Shown: piece by piece, positions 21,801 through 33,839 of the stretch | Layout: each line of letters begins with the position of its first letter | Position numbering within the stretch: the stretch's first letter is position 1 | NCBI GenBank assembly: GCA_965153355.1 | Contig: OZ231127.1 | Span: 7,130,001 to 7,194,000, forward strand | Direction of reading: 5' to 3' | DNA length: 64,000 nucleotides | Origin: Flaccisagitta enflata | Taxonomy: Eukaryota; Chaetognatha; Sagittoidea; Aphragmophora | Notes under the pieces: generated by a model | The model's input: the letters and a program-made list of their open reading frames with translations, nothing else | What the model was told of the DNA's origin: nothing | Databases searched by the model: none | Made by a program: the position numbers and the translations under genes

Positions 21801-22540
21801 CTCTTCCGTTCAAAGTCACACAGTCATTTGATAGTGCATACCGTGGGGCTCTTCCGTTCAAAGTCACATAGTCATTTGATAGTGCATACCGTGGGGCTCT
21901 TCCGTTCAAGGTCACATAGTCATTTGATAGTGCATACCGTGGGGCTCTTCGTTCAAGGTCACATAGTCATTTGATAGTGCATACCATGGGGCTCTTCTTT
22001 TCAAGGTCACATAATCATTTGATAGTGCATACAGTGGGGCTCTTTGGTTCAAGGTCACATAGTCATTTGATAGTGCATACTGTGGGGCTCTTCCGTTCAA
22101 AGTCACATAGTCATTTGATCGTGCATACCGTGGGGCTCTTCCGTTCAAGGTCACATAGTCATTTGATAGTGCATACCGTGGGGCTCTTCTTTTCAAGGTC
22201 ACATAGTCATTTGATAGTGCATACCGTGGGGCTCTTCCATTCAAGGTCACATAGTCATTTGATAGTGCATACCATGGGGCTCTTCTTTTCAAGGTCACAT
22301 AGTCATTTGATAGTGCATACCGTGGGGCTCTTCGGTTCAAGGTCACATAGTCATTTGATAGTGCATACTGTGGGGCTCTTCCGTTCAAGGTCACATAGTC
22401 ATTTGATAGTGCATACCGTGGGGCTCTTCCGTTCAAGGTCACATAGTCATTTGATAGTGCATACCGTGGGGCTCTTCCGTTCAAGGTCACATAGTCATTT
22501 GATAGTGCATACCGTGGGGCTCTTCCGTTCAAGGTCACGG
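18841..22540. repeat. 48 bp tandem array, about 77 homogeneous monomers
   Basis: The unit is TTCAAGGTCACATAGTCA then TTTGATAGTGCATACCGT and GGGGCTCTTCCG. Variants differ at a few positions: CCG, CTT or CGG before TTC; AAGG or AAAG; CCG, CTG, CAG or CAT before TGGGG; ATAG or ATCG. As 48 is divisible by 3 and no stop falls in frame, both strands stay open for long distances: 16-residue units of NDYVTLNGRAPRYALS type on minus, and HSHLIVHTVGLFRSRS type on plus. A one-base deletion near 21950 shortens one monomer to 47 bp and breaks the frames. A CAG-TGGGG marker variant recurs 480, 240, 480 and 479 bp apart, indicating higher-order units that are multiples of five monomers. Confidence 0.98.
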
Positions 22541-23303
22541 CGTTATCGTTTCCGGCTGCACTCCGGCGTCCATCATTCGGCGTTGAACAACTGTTTTTTC
22601 CAGAACCGCCGCCGCCACCGCCACCGCCGCCACCGCCGCCACCGCTACCGCCACCGCCGCCACCGCCGCCGCCGCCGCCACCACAGCCAGCTGAAGACAA
22701 CGCGGAAGAAGAAGCATTTTTCCTGGCGTTCATAGACGATGAGGATGGCGGCGGCAGCGGCGGAAGTGGCTTCCTTTTCGAATTTTTTCCAGCGTCAAAT
22801 TTTTTCGCCTCGATTCTTCCATCTTTTCTCTCGCCATCGCCGTCGTCATCATCGTCGTCGTCATCAGCATCGTTGTCGTTGTCATTATCGTTATCCGTTT
22901 CTCCAGGACCGTCTTCGTCGTCTTTGTCGTCATTGTTGTCGTCATCGTTGTCATGTTCGTTGTCATCTTTGTCGTGTTTTCCAGTGACGACGGAGGAAGA
23001 CGAGGAAGAATCGATTATGACTTTCTTGGACTTTCCTCTTTTTGGAGTTGCGTCATCTTGAAGTAAAGTCGATTGGTTCGTAAGACCGCCACCGCCACTT
23101 CTGCCGCCGCCTCCACCGCCTCCACCGCCTCCGCCGCCTCCGACGCCCATAATCGACTTTCCCAACGACGCTACTTCACCTCCTAAGACCTGACCGCATG
23201 ATGCCGCCGCTGAAGATGACGAGATTGACAGATTTCCACCAACGCCGGTGCCATTGACGCCGCTGATGACGCCACCCACAGCAACTTCGCCATTTCCGGC
23301 CAC
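21912..23303 (-). CDS. Putative minus-strand low-complexity protein running into the array
   Basis: Open minus-strand frame without an ATG at its 5' edge; the first in-frame ATG is near 23150. Unique part, in order: poly-Gly run, LTNQSTLLQDDATPKRGKSK with a basic NLS-like cluster, Ser run, a long Asp/Asn-rich acidic stretch, a second basic patch (KNSKRK), PLPPLPPPSSSS, then two long poly-Gly runs. Near 22550 it continues in frame into the 48 bp repeats. The composition suggests a nuclear regulatory protein, but no domain is visible. The frame ends because of the one-base deletion near 21950; beyond it 18754-21915 is another 1053-codon open frame made only of the 16-residue repeat. I think the unique part (22541 to about 23150) is exon-like and the repeats probably non-coding. 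Confidence 0.4.
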   Translation of the reverse strand: MAGNGEVAVGGVISGVNGTGVGGNLSISSSSAAASCGQVLGGEVASLGKSIMGVGGGGGGGGGGGGGRSGGGGLTNQSTLLQDDATPKRGKSKKVIIDSSSSSSVVTGKHDKDDNEHDNDDDNNDDKDDEDGPGETDNDNDNDNDADDDDDDDDGDGERKDGRIEAKKFDAGKNSKRKPLPPLPPPSSSSMNARKNASSSALSSAGCGGGGGGGGGGGGSGGGGGGGGGGGGGSGKNSCSTPNDGRRSAAGNDNAVTLNGRAPRYALSNDYVTLNGRAPRYALSNDYVTLNGRAPRYALSNDYVTLNGRAPQYALSNDYVTLNRRAPRYALSNDYVTLKRRAPWYALSNDYVTLNGRAPRYALSNDYVTLKRRAPRYALSNDYVTLNGRAPRYARSNDYVTLNGRAPQYALSNDYVTLNQRAPLYALSNDYVTLKRRAPWYALSNDYVTLNEEPHGMHYQMTM

Positions 23304-23408
23304 GCCGACGCCGACGCCGACGCCGGCGCCGGCGCTATCAAAGGGCGCCGCCGAAAAACGGTAAATCTTGGGTGGACTTCGACGATGAAAAAAACGACGG
23401 ATCTCTGC

Positions 23409-23888
<480 letters not shown>

Positions 23889-24257
23889 ATGTTAATGAAG
23901 TAAAGTGGAGAAAGAGCGATGAAGAGAAAAAAAGAGGAGGAAGAGAAGGAGAAAGACAAGGAGGCAAATTAAAGAGACGAAATATTCAGATTACATTTGA
24001 CGCTGTTATTGATTGATTTGTATGACGAAAATGAGAGTTAGGAGCAAAGGTTAAAGAACAGAAAACCTATGGAGAAGGAGGGCGTGATAGGAATTGGAGA
24101 GCTATGAAGGAAATACGAAATCAGGGAAACAAATCAGAGAAGGAGAAGGAAAGATAGAAAGGATGAGAAGGATGAATAAAGGAAGAAGAGGGAAACGAAA
24201 GGAAGAAAGAAAGAACGAATATAAGAAGGATTGATGGACGAAACCATAAGAGCCGAG
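23889..24257. other. A/G-rich sequence, nothing recognised
   Basis: Purine-rich sequence leading into the (GAAA)n tract. No gene or RNA recognised. Confidence 0.5.
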
Positions 24258-25052
<795 letters not shown>

Positions 25053-25230
25053 TGACAGAGAGGGGAGCAGGAAAAGAAAGTTACGATTACTCATGATAAG
25101 AGAAATGAGAAAAAATATGAGAGCATAAAACTAAGAAGCGTGAAATATACGAACGTGCAAAAATAGGGAAAGGGGAAATGAACTTTGAGATTTCTCCCTC
25201 GAGCCCGGAGTAGAAGCGGCACCGCGTCCG

Positions 25231-25871
<641 letters not shown>

Positions 25872-26035
25872 AACTAAGCGGAGGTTGAAACGAACGCAAC
25901 GAATAAAACAAAGATGTGTGGATAATTTCAAGGGGAGGCTCTAATTGCAAGTTGAAATCAAAACCCGGGTCCCTAATGAATCTCTCTAATCTCCGCGTAG
26001 GATAGCACGCTCATGTGAAATATCATCATCCTCAC

Positions 26036-26110
<75 letters not shown>

Positions 26111-26125
26111 TCGTCGTCGTCGTCG
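26036..26125. repeat. (GTC)n microsatellite
   Basis: About 90 bp of CGT/GTC repeats. Confidence 0.95.
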
Positions 26126-26269
26126 CCTTCATACTTCGTCATCGTAGTTGTCCTTCTCAGAGTCATCAACTTTGTCATCATAGTTGTTGTCTTTGCCGTA
26201 GTCATAATTATGGATGATGATTGCAACCAGCAATCAAGCCTACCTACCAACAAGCTTATTCGCTAACAA

Positions 26270-27610
26270 GAAGTTTTGCGGTTATTGCAACATATAGCCA
26301 TGTCTACTTACCAATGCAATACGCTGACCAGAAGTTGAACGATATTGGAAGCTTTTAACTTAGCTCACTAACCAATTAGAAGTTGTGCAGTGCAGCAGTA
26401 GTTGTGTCATAAAGTAAAGATTACTTACTATTGAAAAGTTTTGCTGTGATTGTGACATAAAGCGAAGTTAACATACCAACACTTTTGCTTACCAATTAGA
26501 AGTTGTGCATTTATTGCAAAACGAATGAAAGCTCATTAACCAACATCCTCACATACCAATAAAAGATGTCCGATGTGTTGCCAAGCTTACTAACCAATGA
26601 AGAGTGGTACGGTGATTGCGACTTGTAGCGAAGTTTAATTACCAACTCACTTAAGTGCCAATCAGAGGTTGTGCAGCGATTGCGATGTGTAGCCAAGCTT
26701 GCTTATCAACACGTTGACTTGCCATAAGGAGTTGCGCGGTGATTGCGACATGTAGCCTACGCTGAGGAGAATACACTTTTTTTCACGCAGGGACCCAGAG
26801 GAGGGCCCAGATTTTTTTATTTTGATGTAACTAATGTATTCTAAAAATTTCAGGACGATAGGTGTTCTTGAACATTCATCATATTGCACATGAAAAATTG
26901 CTCATCGTTAAGGGGGCCAAAATTTCAAAATCATTTTTCCTCAAAACTGATGCCAGATTCAGATTCCAAATTATATCCAAATTATATCAGATACTATACT
27001 TCATTTTTTCAATATTTTGTTTTTAAGCAGAAAAAAATGCAAAAAAACTCTAAAAAGACCTTGTTTTTTGAAAACCCTTATTTTTGGAGTTTTTTTGCAT
27101 TTTTTCAGCTTAAAAACAATGTTTTGAAAAAAGAAAATATAGTATCTGACATAAATTTCTATAAGGAATCTGAATCTGGTATCACATTTGAGGGAAAATG
27201 ATTTTGAAATTTTGGCCCCCTTAAGGATGAACCATATTTCAGGTGCAATATGATGAATGTTTAAGAATGGCTATGGTCCTGAAATTTTTAGAATACATTA
27301 GTTACATCAAAATAAAAAAATCTGGGCCCTCCTCTGGGTCCCTGCATGAAAAAAAGTGTATTCTCCTCAGCGTAATGTAGCCATGCTTACTTACCAATCA
27401 GAAATTGTGCCATGCTCGCTCACCAACACATTAATTTACTGATAAGGGGTTGTGCGGTGATCGCGACGTGTATCCAGGCTTGCTTACCAACCCGTAAACT
27501 TACCAATCAGTAGTTGTGCGGTGATGGCGACGTGTATCCAAGCTTTTTTACCAACACATTAACTTACCAATCAGTAGTTGTGCGGTGATGGCGACGTGTA
27601 TCCAAGCGTA
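26270..27610. repeat. 64 bp minisatellite, interrupted by the second foldback element
   Basis: Units contain TTACCAATCAG, AGTTGTGCGGTGATTGCGAC and TGTAGCCAAGCTTGCTTACC. The last units are spaced exactly 64 bp apart (TGTGCGG at 27451, 27515 and 27579). Units left of the foldback element are more degenerate. Confidence 0.85.
26758..27374. mobile_element. Foldback-type DNA element, copy 2, 8 bp target duplication
   Basis: 617 bp, same family as 12214-12848, with the same termini (TACGCTGAGGAGAATACAC and its reverse). ATGTAGCC flanks both ends (26750-26757 and 27375-27382), a perfect 8 bp duplication different from that of copy 1. The interior differs from copy 1 by small indels. It inserted into a 64 bp minisatellite unit. 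Confidence 0.93.
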
Positions 27611-27689
27611 GGCGTAGCAGACGGAAAGCGTGAAAACAGGCGCCACGTCGCATCGCCACAACGCCTCGCTCTGAAAGGGGAAACGACAC

Positions 27690-28155
27690 ACAGCCAAGGT
27701 TAACGCCAACACCGATGACAACGCCAACTACATGGACACAACACTGATGACAACGCCAACTACATGGACACAACGCTTCGCTCCGCAGAAGTGGATGGAA
27801 GAGATAGTGAGGAAACAATGCCTCGCTCTGTGGGGGAACAAAGGGCCGGAAGTGAAACGTGGTACACCCACGCCAACAGCACACAGACAAAGTCAACGTC
27901 AACACCCAAGACAACGCCAACAAAACACGGCCAAGGTCAACAACAACACATGAAGACAACGCAAACAACACCAAGCCAAGGTCAACGCCAACACCCAAGA
28001 CAACGCCAACAACACAGAGCCAAGGTCAACACCAACACCCAAGCTAACACCAAGAACACACAGCCAAGGTCAACGCCAACACCCAAGACAACGCCAACAA
28101 CACACAGCCAAGGTCAACACCAACACCCAAGACCACGCCAACAACAAAGCCACGC
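27690..28155. repeat. 44-45 bp minisatellite
   Basis: Units contain GCCAAGGTCAACGCCAACAC and CCAAGACAACGCCAACAACA. CCAAGG starts fall at 27931, 27976, 28020, 28064 and 28108. The left part (27700-27890) is degenerate. Open frames here are compositional. Confidence 0.85.
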
Positions 28156-28299
28156 CACAGATAACATTCACGTGTGCAGTGTTACGTCAAAAGAAACGCC
28201 GCGAAAGTGGTGAGTTAGGAGGTGGACGAGGGAGCAGAAATTGATGGTAGTGAGAGTGGTGGCAATGAGGATAAGGGTGGTGATTTTGGTGGTGTTAGC

Positions 28300-29270
28300 A
28301 GAGAAATGGTGGTCATGGTGGACGCGGTGGTGGAGGAAGTGATGGTGATGGTCGCCGTGGTAATGGTGATGAAGGAAGTGTCGACGGTGATGGTGATGGT
28401 GGTGTTAGTGGTGGTAATGACCGTGATGGAAGTGGTGATGGTGATGGTGGTGGTCGCGGTGGTGATGGTGGTGAAGGAAGTTGTGACGGTGATGGTGGTG
28501 GTTGCGGTGGTAATGGCGGTGAAGGAAGTGGTGACAGTGTTGGTGATGGTGGTGGTTGCAGTGGTAATGGTGGTGATGGTGATGAAGGAAGTTGTGACGA
28601 TGATGGTGATGGTGGTGTTAGTGGTGGTAAGGACGGTGATGGAAGTGGTGATGGTGATGATGATGGTCGCCGTGGTAATGGCGGTGAAGGAAGTTGTGAC
28701 GATGATGGTGATAGTGATGGTGGTGGTTGCGGTGGTAATGGCGGTGAAGGAAGTGGTGACAGTGTTGGTGATGGTCGTGGTCACGGTGGTAATGGTGGTA
28801 AAGGAAGTGGTTACAGTGTTGGTGATGGTGGTGGTCGCGGTGGTAATGGTGTTAATGGTGTTAATGGTGATGAAGGAAGTGGTGACGGTGATGGTGGTGT
28901 TATTGGTGGTAATGACGGTGATGGAAGTGTTGATGGTGATGGTGGTAGTCGCGGTGGTAATGGCGGTGAAGGAAGTTGTGACGATGATGGTGATAGTGAT
29001 GGTGGTGGTTGCGGTGGTAATGGCGGTGAAGGAAGTGGTGACAGTGTTGGTGATGGTCGTGGTCACGGTGGTAATGGCGGTGAAGGAAGTGGTGACAGTG
29101 TTGGTGATGGTGGTGGTCGCGGTGGTAATGGTGTTAATGGTGTTAATGGTGATGAAGGAAGTGGTGACGGTGATGGTGGTGTTAGTGGTGGTAATGACGG
29201 TGATGGAAGTGGCGATGGTGATGGTGGTGAAGGAAGTTGTGACGGTGATGGTCATGGTCGTTGTTACGCT
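28300..29270. repeat. GGTGAT-rich array with a 282 bp higher-order repeat
   Basis: Trinucleotide-phased GGT/GAT/GAA units. The block GAAGGAAGTTGTGACGATGA starts at 28686 and again at 28968, 282 bp apart, and the sequence between is nearly repeated. Phasing by three keeps both strands open (about 416 codons plus, 379 minus). The peptides are Val/Met- or Thr/Ile-rich with no domain. Confidence 0.85.
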
Positions 29271-29342
29271 CTCAGTAGTGGCAGCGGAAATAGATAAGAA
29301 AAGAAGCAAATCAAATGAGAAGAAAATATCATCTCTTTTTTT

Positions 29343-29425
29343 AGTCGCGTGCACGCGACTCTATGACCCACTCTGTCCGTCTGTCTGTCGGTCGGTCCGT
29401 CGGTCACACTTAGCTTTCGTTAGCT
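29343..29425 (+). mobile_element. Stem-loop repeat, 5' fragment
   Basis: T-run then AGTCGCGTGCACGCGACT (palindrome 29344-29359), CTATGACCCACTCTGTCC, GTCT/GTCG core and CACACTTAGCTTT. It passes directly into an array of AAGTCATTCT units, as the minus copy at 8854-9235 also does. Confidence 0.8.
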
Positions 29426-29439
29426 TTTTTTTGTTGCTT

Positions 29440-29913
29440 TATGTTATTTTAAGTCATTTCAGGTCATTTTAAGTTATTCTAAGTCATTCTAAGTCCTTCT
29501 AAGTCATTCTAAGTCATTCCAAGTCATTCTAAGTCACTTTAAGTCACTTTAAGTCAATTTTTGACTTTTGAAGTTTTTGTTGTTTTATGTCATTTTAAGT
29601 CATTTTAAGTCATTTTAAGTTATTCAAAGTCATTCTAAGTCATCCTAAGTCATTCTAAGTCATTCTTAGTCACTCAAAGTCATTTCTTGACTTTTGAAGT
29701 TTTTGTCATTTTACACCATTTAAAGTTATTTCAAGTCATCTCAATTCATTTCAAGTCATTCTTAGTAATTCTAAGTCATCTTAGGTCTGGTTTAAGTCTG
29801 GTTAAAGTCTGGTTTAAGTCTGGTTTGAATCTGGTTTAAGTCTGGTTTAAGTCTGGTTTAGGTCAGGTTTATGTCTGGTTTATGTCTGATTCTGGTCTGG
29901 TTTATGTCTGGTT
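29440..29913. repeat. AAGTCATTCT 10 bp array then GTCTGGTTTAA 11 bp array
   Basis: 10 bp units such as AAGTCATTCT at 29450-29780, then 11 bp GTCTGGTTTAA units up to the TIR element. Both resume after the element (30423-30780 and 30781-31375). Confidence 0.9.
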
Positions 29914-29999
29914 TAAGGGGATGTTTCTAGTGAAAGCGTGAAACGCGTTCTGATCGCGTTTTAAGACAAACGCGTTTTAAGAAGGGACCAATGAAAAAA

Positions 30000-30085
30000 A
30001 GTCTCAGGCCCATCGTGGATCGAACACCGGAACCATGGCAGGAGAGTTGGATGACTTATCAGTGCGCCACGAAGCACAACATAAT
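30000..30085 (-). ncRNA. tRNA-like pol III unit, left arm
   Basis: On the minus strand GTGGCGCACTGATAAG resembles an A box, GGTGTTCGATCC a B box, and a T7 run (about 29991-29997) follows as a pol III-type terminator. A full cloverleaf acceptor stem cannot be drawn, so this is a tRNA-like relic or SINE-head-like unit and not a working tRNA gene. Confidence 0.45.
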
Positions 30086-30221
30086 CCTGGGTGATGGGAT
30101 TAGGCGAATTTCAAAAGTGATTGGCAAATTATTGCCCAAACGTAGTTCAAGACCTGTGCAAGAGTACCTTTAACCAAAGATCGCTATATACTAAAGGGCA
30201 TTCACTACAACATGGTCTATC

Positions 30222-30303
30222 CCCACGGTGGCGTACATGTAGCGAGCGCGACTGAGATTCTAAAGGTGTGAGATCGAACCCCGCAATCTTTGGGAATTTT
30301 TTT
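30222..30303 (+). ncRNA. tRNA-like pol III unit, right arm
   Basis: GGTGGCGTACATGTAGCGAG resembles the D-arm/A box, GAGATCGAACCCCGC the T-arm/B box, and TTTTTTT (about 30297-30303) a terminator. It faces outward, away from the left-arm unit. A confident cloverleaf could not be drawn by eye. Confidence 0.45.
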
Positions 30304-30422
30304 CAATTGCCCTACTGCCTAAAACGCGTTAATCTTGGAATACAAGCAAAACGCGTTTCAACCTTTCACTAGAAACATCCCCTAAGTCTGGTTTTAGTCT
30401 AGTATAAGTTTGGCTTAAGAGT

Positions 30423-31375
30423 TAAGTCATTCTTAGTCATTCTGAGTCACTAGAAGTCATTCTGAGTCACTAGAAGTCATTCTGAGTCACTAGAAGTCAT
30501 TCTGAGTCACTGTAAGTCAGTCCGAGTCTGTAAGGTTTAGCATTTTTTTGCCGTTTTATGTCTTTTCATGTCATTTTAAGTCATTTTTAGTCATTCTAAG
30601 TCATTCTAAGTCATTCTAAGTCAATTTAGGTCATTTTTTTTGTGATTGCAGTTTTTGTCATTTTTTGTCATTTTACATCATTTTAAGTCATTTTTAGTCA
30701 TTTTAAGTCATTCTTTGTCATTCTGAGTCACTATCAGTCATTCTGAGTCACTATAAGTCATTCCATTTTACATCATTTTAAGTCTGGTTTAGATCTGATT
30801 TAAGTTTGGTTAAGGTCTGGTTTAAGTTTGGTTAAGATCTAGTTTAAGTCTGGTTTAAGTCTGGTTTAAGTCTGGTTTAAGTCTGGTTTAGGTCTGGTTT
30901 AGGTCTGATTTAAGTCTGGTTTGAGTCTAGTTTGAGTCTAGTTTGAGTCTGGCTTGAGTCTGGCTTGAGTCTGGCTTGAGTCTGCTTTGAGTCTGGCTTG
31001 AGTCTGGCTTGAGTCTGGCTTGAGTCTGGCTTGAGTCTGGCTTGAGTCTGGCTTGAGTCTGGTTTGAGTCTGGTTTGAGTCTGGTTTGAGTCTGGTTTGA
31101 GTCTGGTTTGAGTCTGGTTTGAGTCTGGTTTGAGTCTGGTTTGAGTCTGGCTTGAGTCTGGCTTGAGTCTGGTTTGAGTCTGGTTTGAGTCTGGTTTGAG
31201 TCTGGTTTGAGTCTGGTTTGAGTCTGGTTTGAGTCTGGTTTGAGTCTGGTTTGAGTCTGGTTTGAGTCTGGTTTGAGTCTGGTTTGAGTCTGGTTTAAGT
31301 CTGGTTTAAGTCTGGTTTAAGTCTGGTTTAAGTCTGGTTTAAGTCTGGTTTAAGTCTGGTTTAAGTCTGGATTAA
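30423..31375. repeat. 10 bp and 11 bp arrays, continuation
   Basis: TCATTCTGAGTCACTAGAAG-type units, then about 590 bp of GTCTGGTTTGAG / GTCTGGTTTAAG units, homogeneous in the centre. Confidence 0.92.
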
Positions 31376-31860
31376 TTCAATAAAGTGATACAATAAGGAG
31401 TCAGGTCAATTCAGTGACCATCGTCTCGCACGCGACTTAAAGGTATTGGCCTTGTTCTTCTTTTTTTTTCTTTTTTTCCCCCTCGTTTCCTTATCTTCTT
31501 TTCCTCTTGATGATTATTTACATTTGCTTGATTCCATCTTGGTTAATGGCATTTTATCCATCCAGTTTTTTACCTAACCTCAACAAACAAACTTCAATAA
31601 TTGTTTTGTCTCTATTTTTAGATATATCATCCAATAGAGGATAGACGATAACTGTAGATATCTACATACTTATAAACAAGCCCAACCGGGCAACGATGCG
31701 TCTGGACTGTGTCTCTGCGTGTATAGACCATGTGACATATATGAAGAGACAGATGGACGAATAGACGATGCAACAACAGAGTATTGAAGTAGGCTATCTG
31801 AATATATTTGTTGATCATTTGACTCAGTTTAGGGTCTCACAGTGGCCAAGAACGGCCGAG
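31376..31860. other. Unique sequence, nothing recognised
   Basis: No gene, RNA or repeat family was recognised. Confidence 0.5.
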
Positions 31861-31864
31861 AAAC

Positions 31865-31981
31865 GCGGTTTTTGCAGATGCGTAACGGACGAACATACGG
31901 ACGGACGGACCAACGGACGGACAGACTGATGGACGGACGGACAAACCTTATTATAGAGATGCGTTCCTGACGGACGCATCT
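31865..31981 (-). mobile_element. Stem-loop repeat, GATGC subfamily
   Basis: ACGGACGGACC core, CCTTATTATAGA, then the hairpin GATGCGTTCCTGACGGACGC ending ATC (31958-31980; 7 bp stem GATGCGT/ACGCATC) and AAAAA. Same order as other copies. Confidence 0.75.
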
Positions 31982-32184
31982 AAAAATGGACAAACTGCTT
32001 GAAGTGAAATTAAGCATTGACAAAAAAATTCAGTCACAGCCCGTTTGAGTGACTTAGAGGGTGTGTCTTATCTCTTTCTCGGTATTGCTTGAATATCATT
32101 TCTCACACATGGAAGATACATTAAAGACTTCCAATTAAAAAAAGAAAATGAATACGAATTGTGCCCACATGGTTCCAAAGCCTC

Positions 32185-32617
<433 letters not shown>

Positions 32618-32714
32618 GCTGGACTCATTTGAAAGAGCACCTCATAAAGATGCCTCTCCCTCCTTTCGAGTTTCTTCTCTGTTTATCAAATTCTGAAATG
32701 AGATATCGTGAAAA

Positions 32715-32860
32715 GCACCTCCAATGAAACAACCCCCCATGAAACAACTCACATGAAACATCTACTGAAACACGCCCCCCCCTTGAAACAACCCCCCACA
32801 TGAAACAACCCCCACATGAAACACGCCCCCCACTTGAAACACGCCCCTGCGTTTTTATCC
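32715..32860. repeat. ATGAAACAACCCCCC-type short tandem repeat
   Basis: Degenerate units of about 15-20 bp combining GAAACA with a C-run. Confidence 0.75.
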
Positions 32861-33035
32861 CCCTACGAGCTTGGCAAAATGGAAGCAAAGCCTTGTTTGA
32901 TCAATTTCGCTGAATAGTGCGAGTCATCCACGAAGATGTGTTAAATCAATACTTCCAAAGTTGTCCTGATATTGTTAGATCTGTCAAATGGCAACTACAT
33001 AAACCAGTTCAGACGCATGCACGCACGCACGTACG

Positions 33036-33236
<201 letters not shown>

Positions 33237-33329
33237 ACATACCTCATCTGCTAGTTGGAATTCCACGTCCTCGTTTAGCATGAGACTCGTCCAAAGAAAG
33301 ACCACGTCAAGAACAGACAAAATACGCAG

Positions 33330-33785
33330 AAGGAAAATGAGACCAGTAATGCCTCCCAGTGGCAAAATCTGTTAATAAAAGAAAGGAATATCAAACCAGT
33401 AATACCTCTCAGAGAAATTAAAACCAGTAAGGCCTCCCAGTGGCAAGAGCAGTTAATAAAAGAAGGGATGATTAGACCAGTAATGTTTACCAGCGGCAAG
33501 GTCTGTTAATAAAGCATTAATGCCTCTTTAATTGTCGTCAAAAGATGGCACATAGTCAATGGTACCATCAGTTTGGGTGGGTAACCCACGGAAATCCTCA
33601 TCAAGTCACACATCACCGCTATCAATTGGTCAGTTACCTATATCATCAAGTGGTCACTCACCAGCTTTATCACAAGGTCACTTACCAGTATCATCACAAG
33701 GTCACTCACCAGCATTATCACAAGATCACTCACCAAAATCATCAGGAGGTCACTCACCAATATTATCAGGAGGTTGGTGATTGAA
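33330..33785. repeat. Two short minisatellites
   Basis: 33330-33515: units with CCAGTAATGCCTCCCAGTGG. 33600-33780: about 30 bp units with CACAAGGTCACTCACCAG. Confidence 0.75.
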
Positions 33786-33839
33786 CCGAGGATGGCAAAG
33801 GCAAAGTTGGAAATGAATATCACGCGAGACATCGGATGA

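Larger units (their letters stand above)
29917..30382. mobile_element. PIF/Harbinger-like TIR element carrying two tRNA-like units
   Basis: Ends are inverted repeats starting GGGGATGTTTCTAGTGAAAG, flanked by TAA on both sides (29914-29916 and 30383-30385). A 3 bp TWA target and G-rich termini fit PIF/Harbinger MITEs. The two arms have parallel layouts: TIR, ACGCGTTT motifs, a T7/A7 run, then a tRNA-like block. Related elements lie at 39742-40000, 56658-56911 and 61395 onward. Confidence 0.8.

Noticed and set aside
18754-21915. 1053-codon minus-strand ORF as a giant repeat protein
   Set aside because: The 48 bp period is a multiple of three and lacks stops on both strands, so openness is automatic. 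The edge monomers have broken frames and a one-base deletion interrupts it.
18841-22540. CRISPR-like array
   Set aside because: Monomers are contiguous with no unique spacers, and the window is eukaryotic.
28215-29472. Val/Met-rich and Thr/Ile-rich ORFs of about 400 codons
   Set aside because: Produced by a trinucleotide-phased tandem array; open on both strands with no domain.
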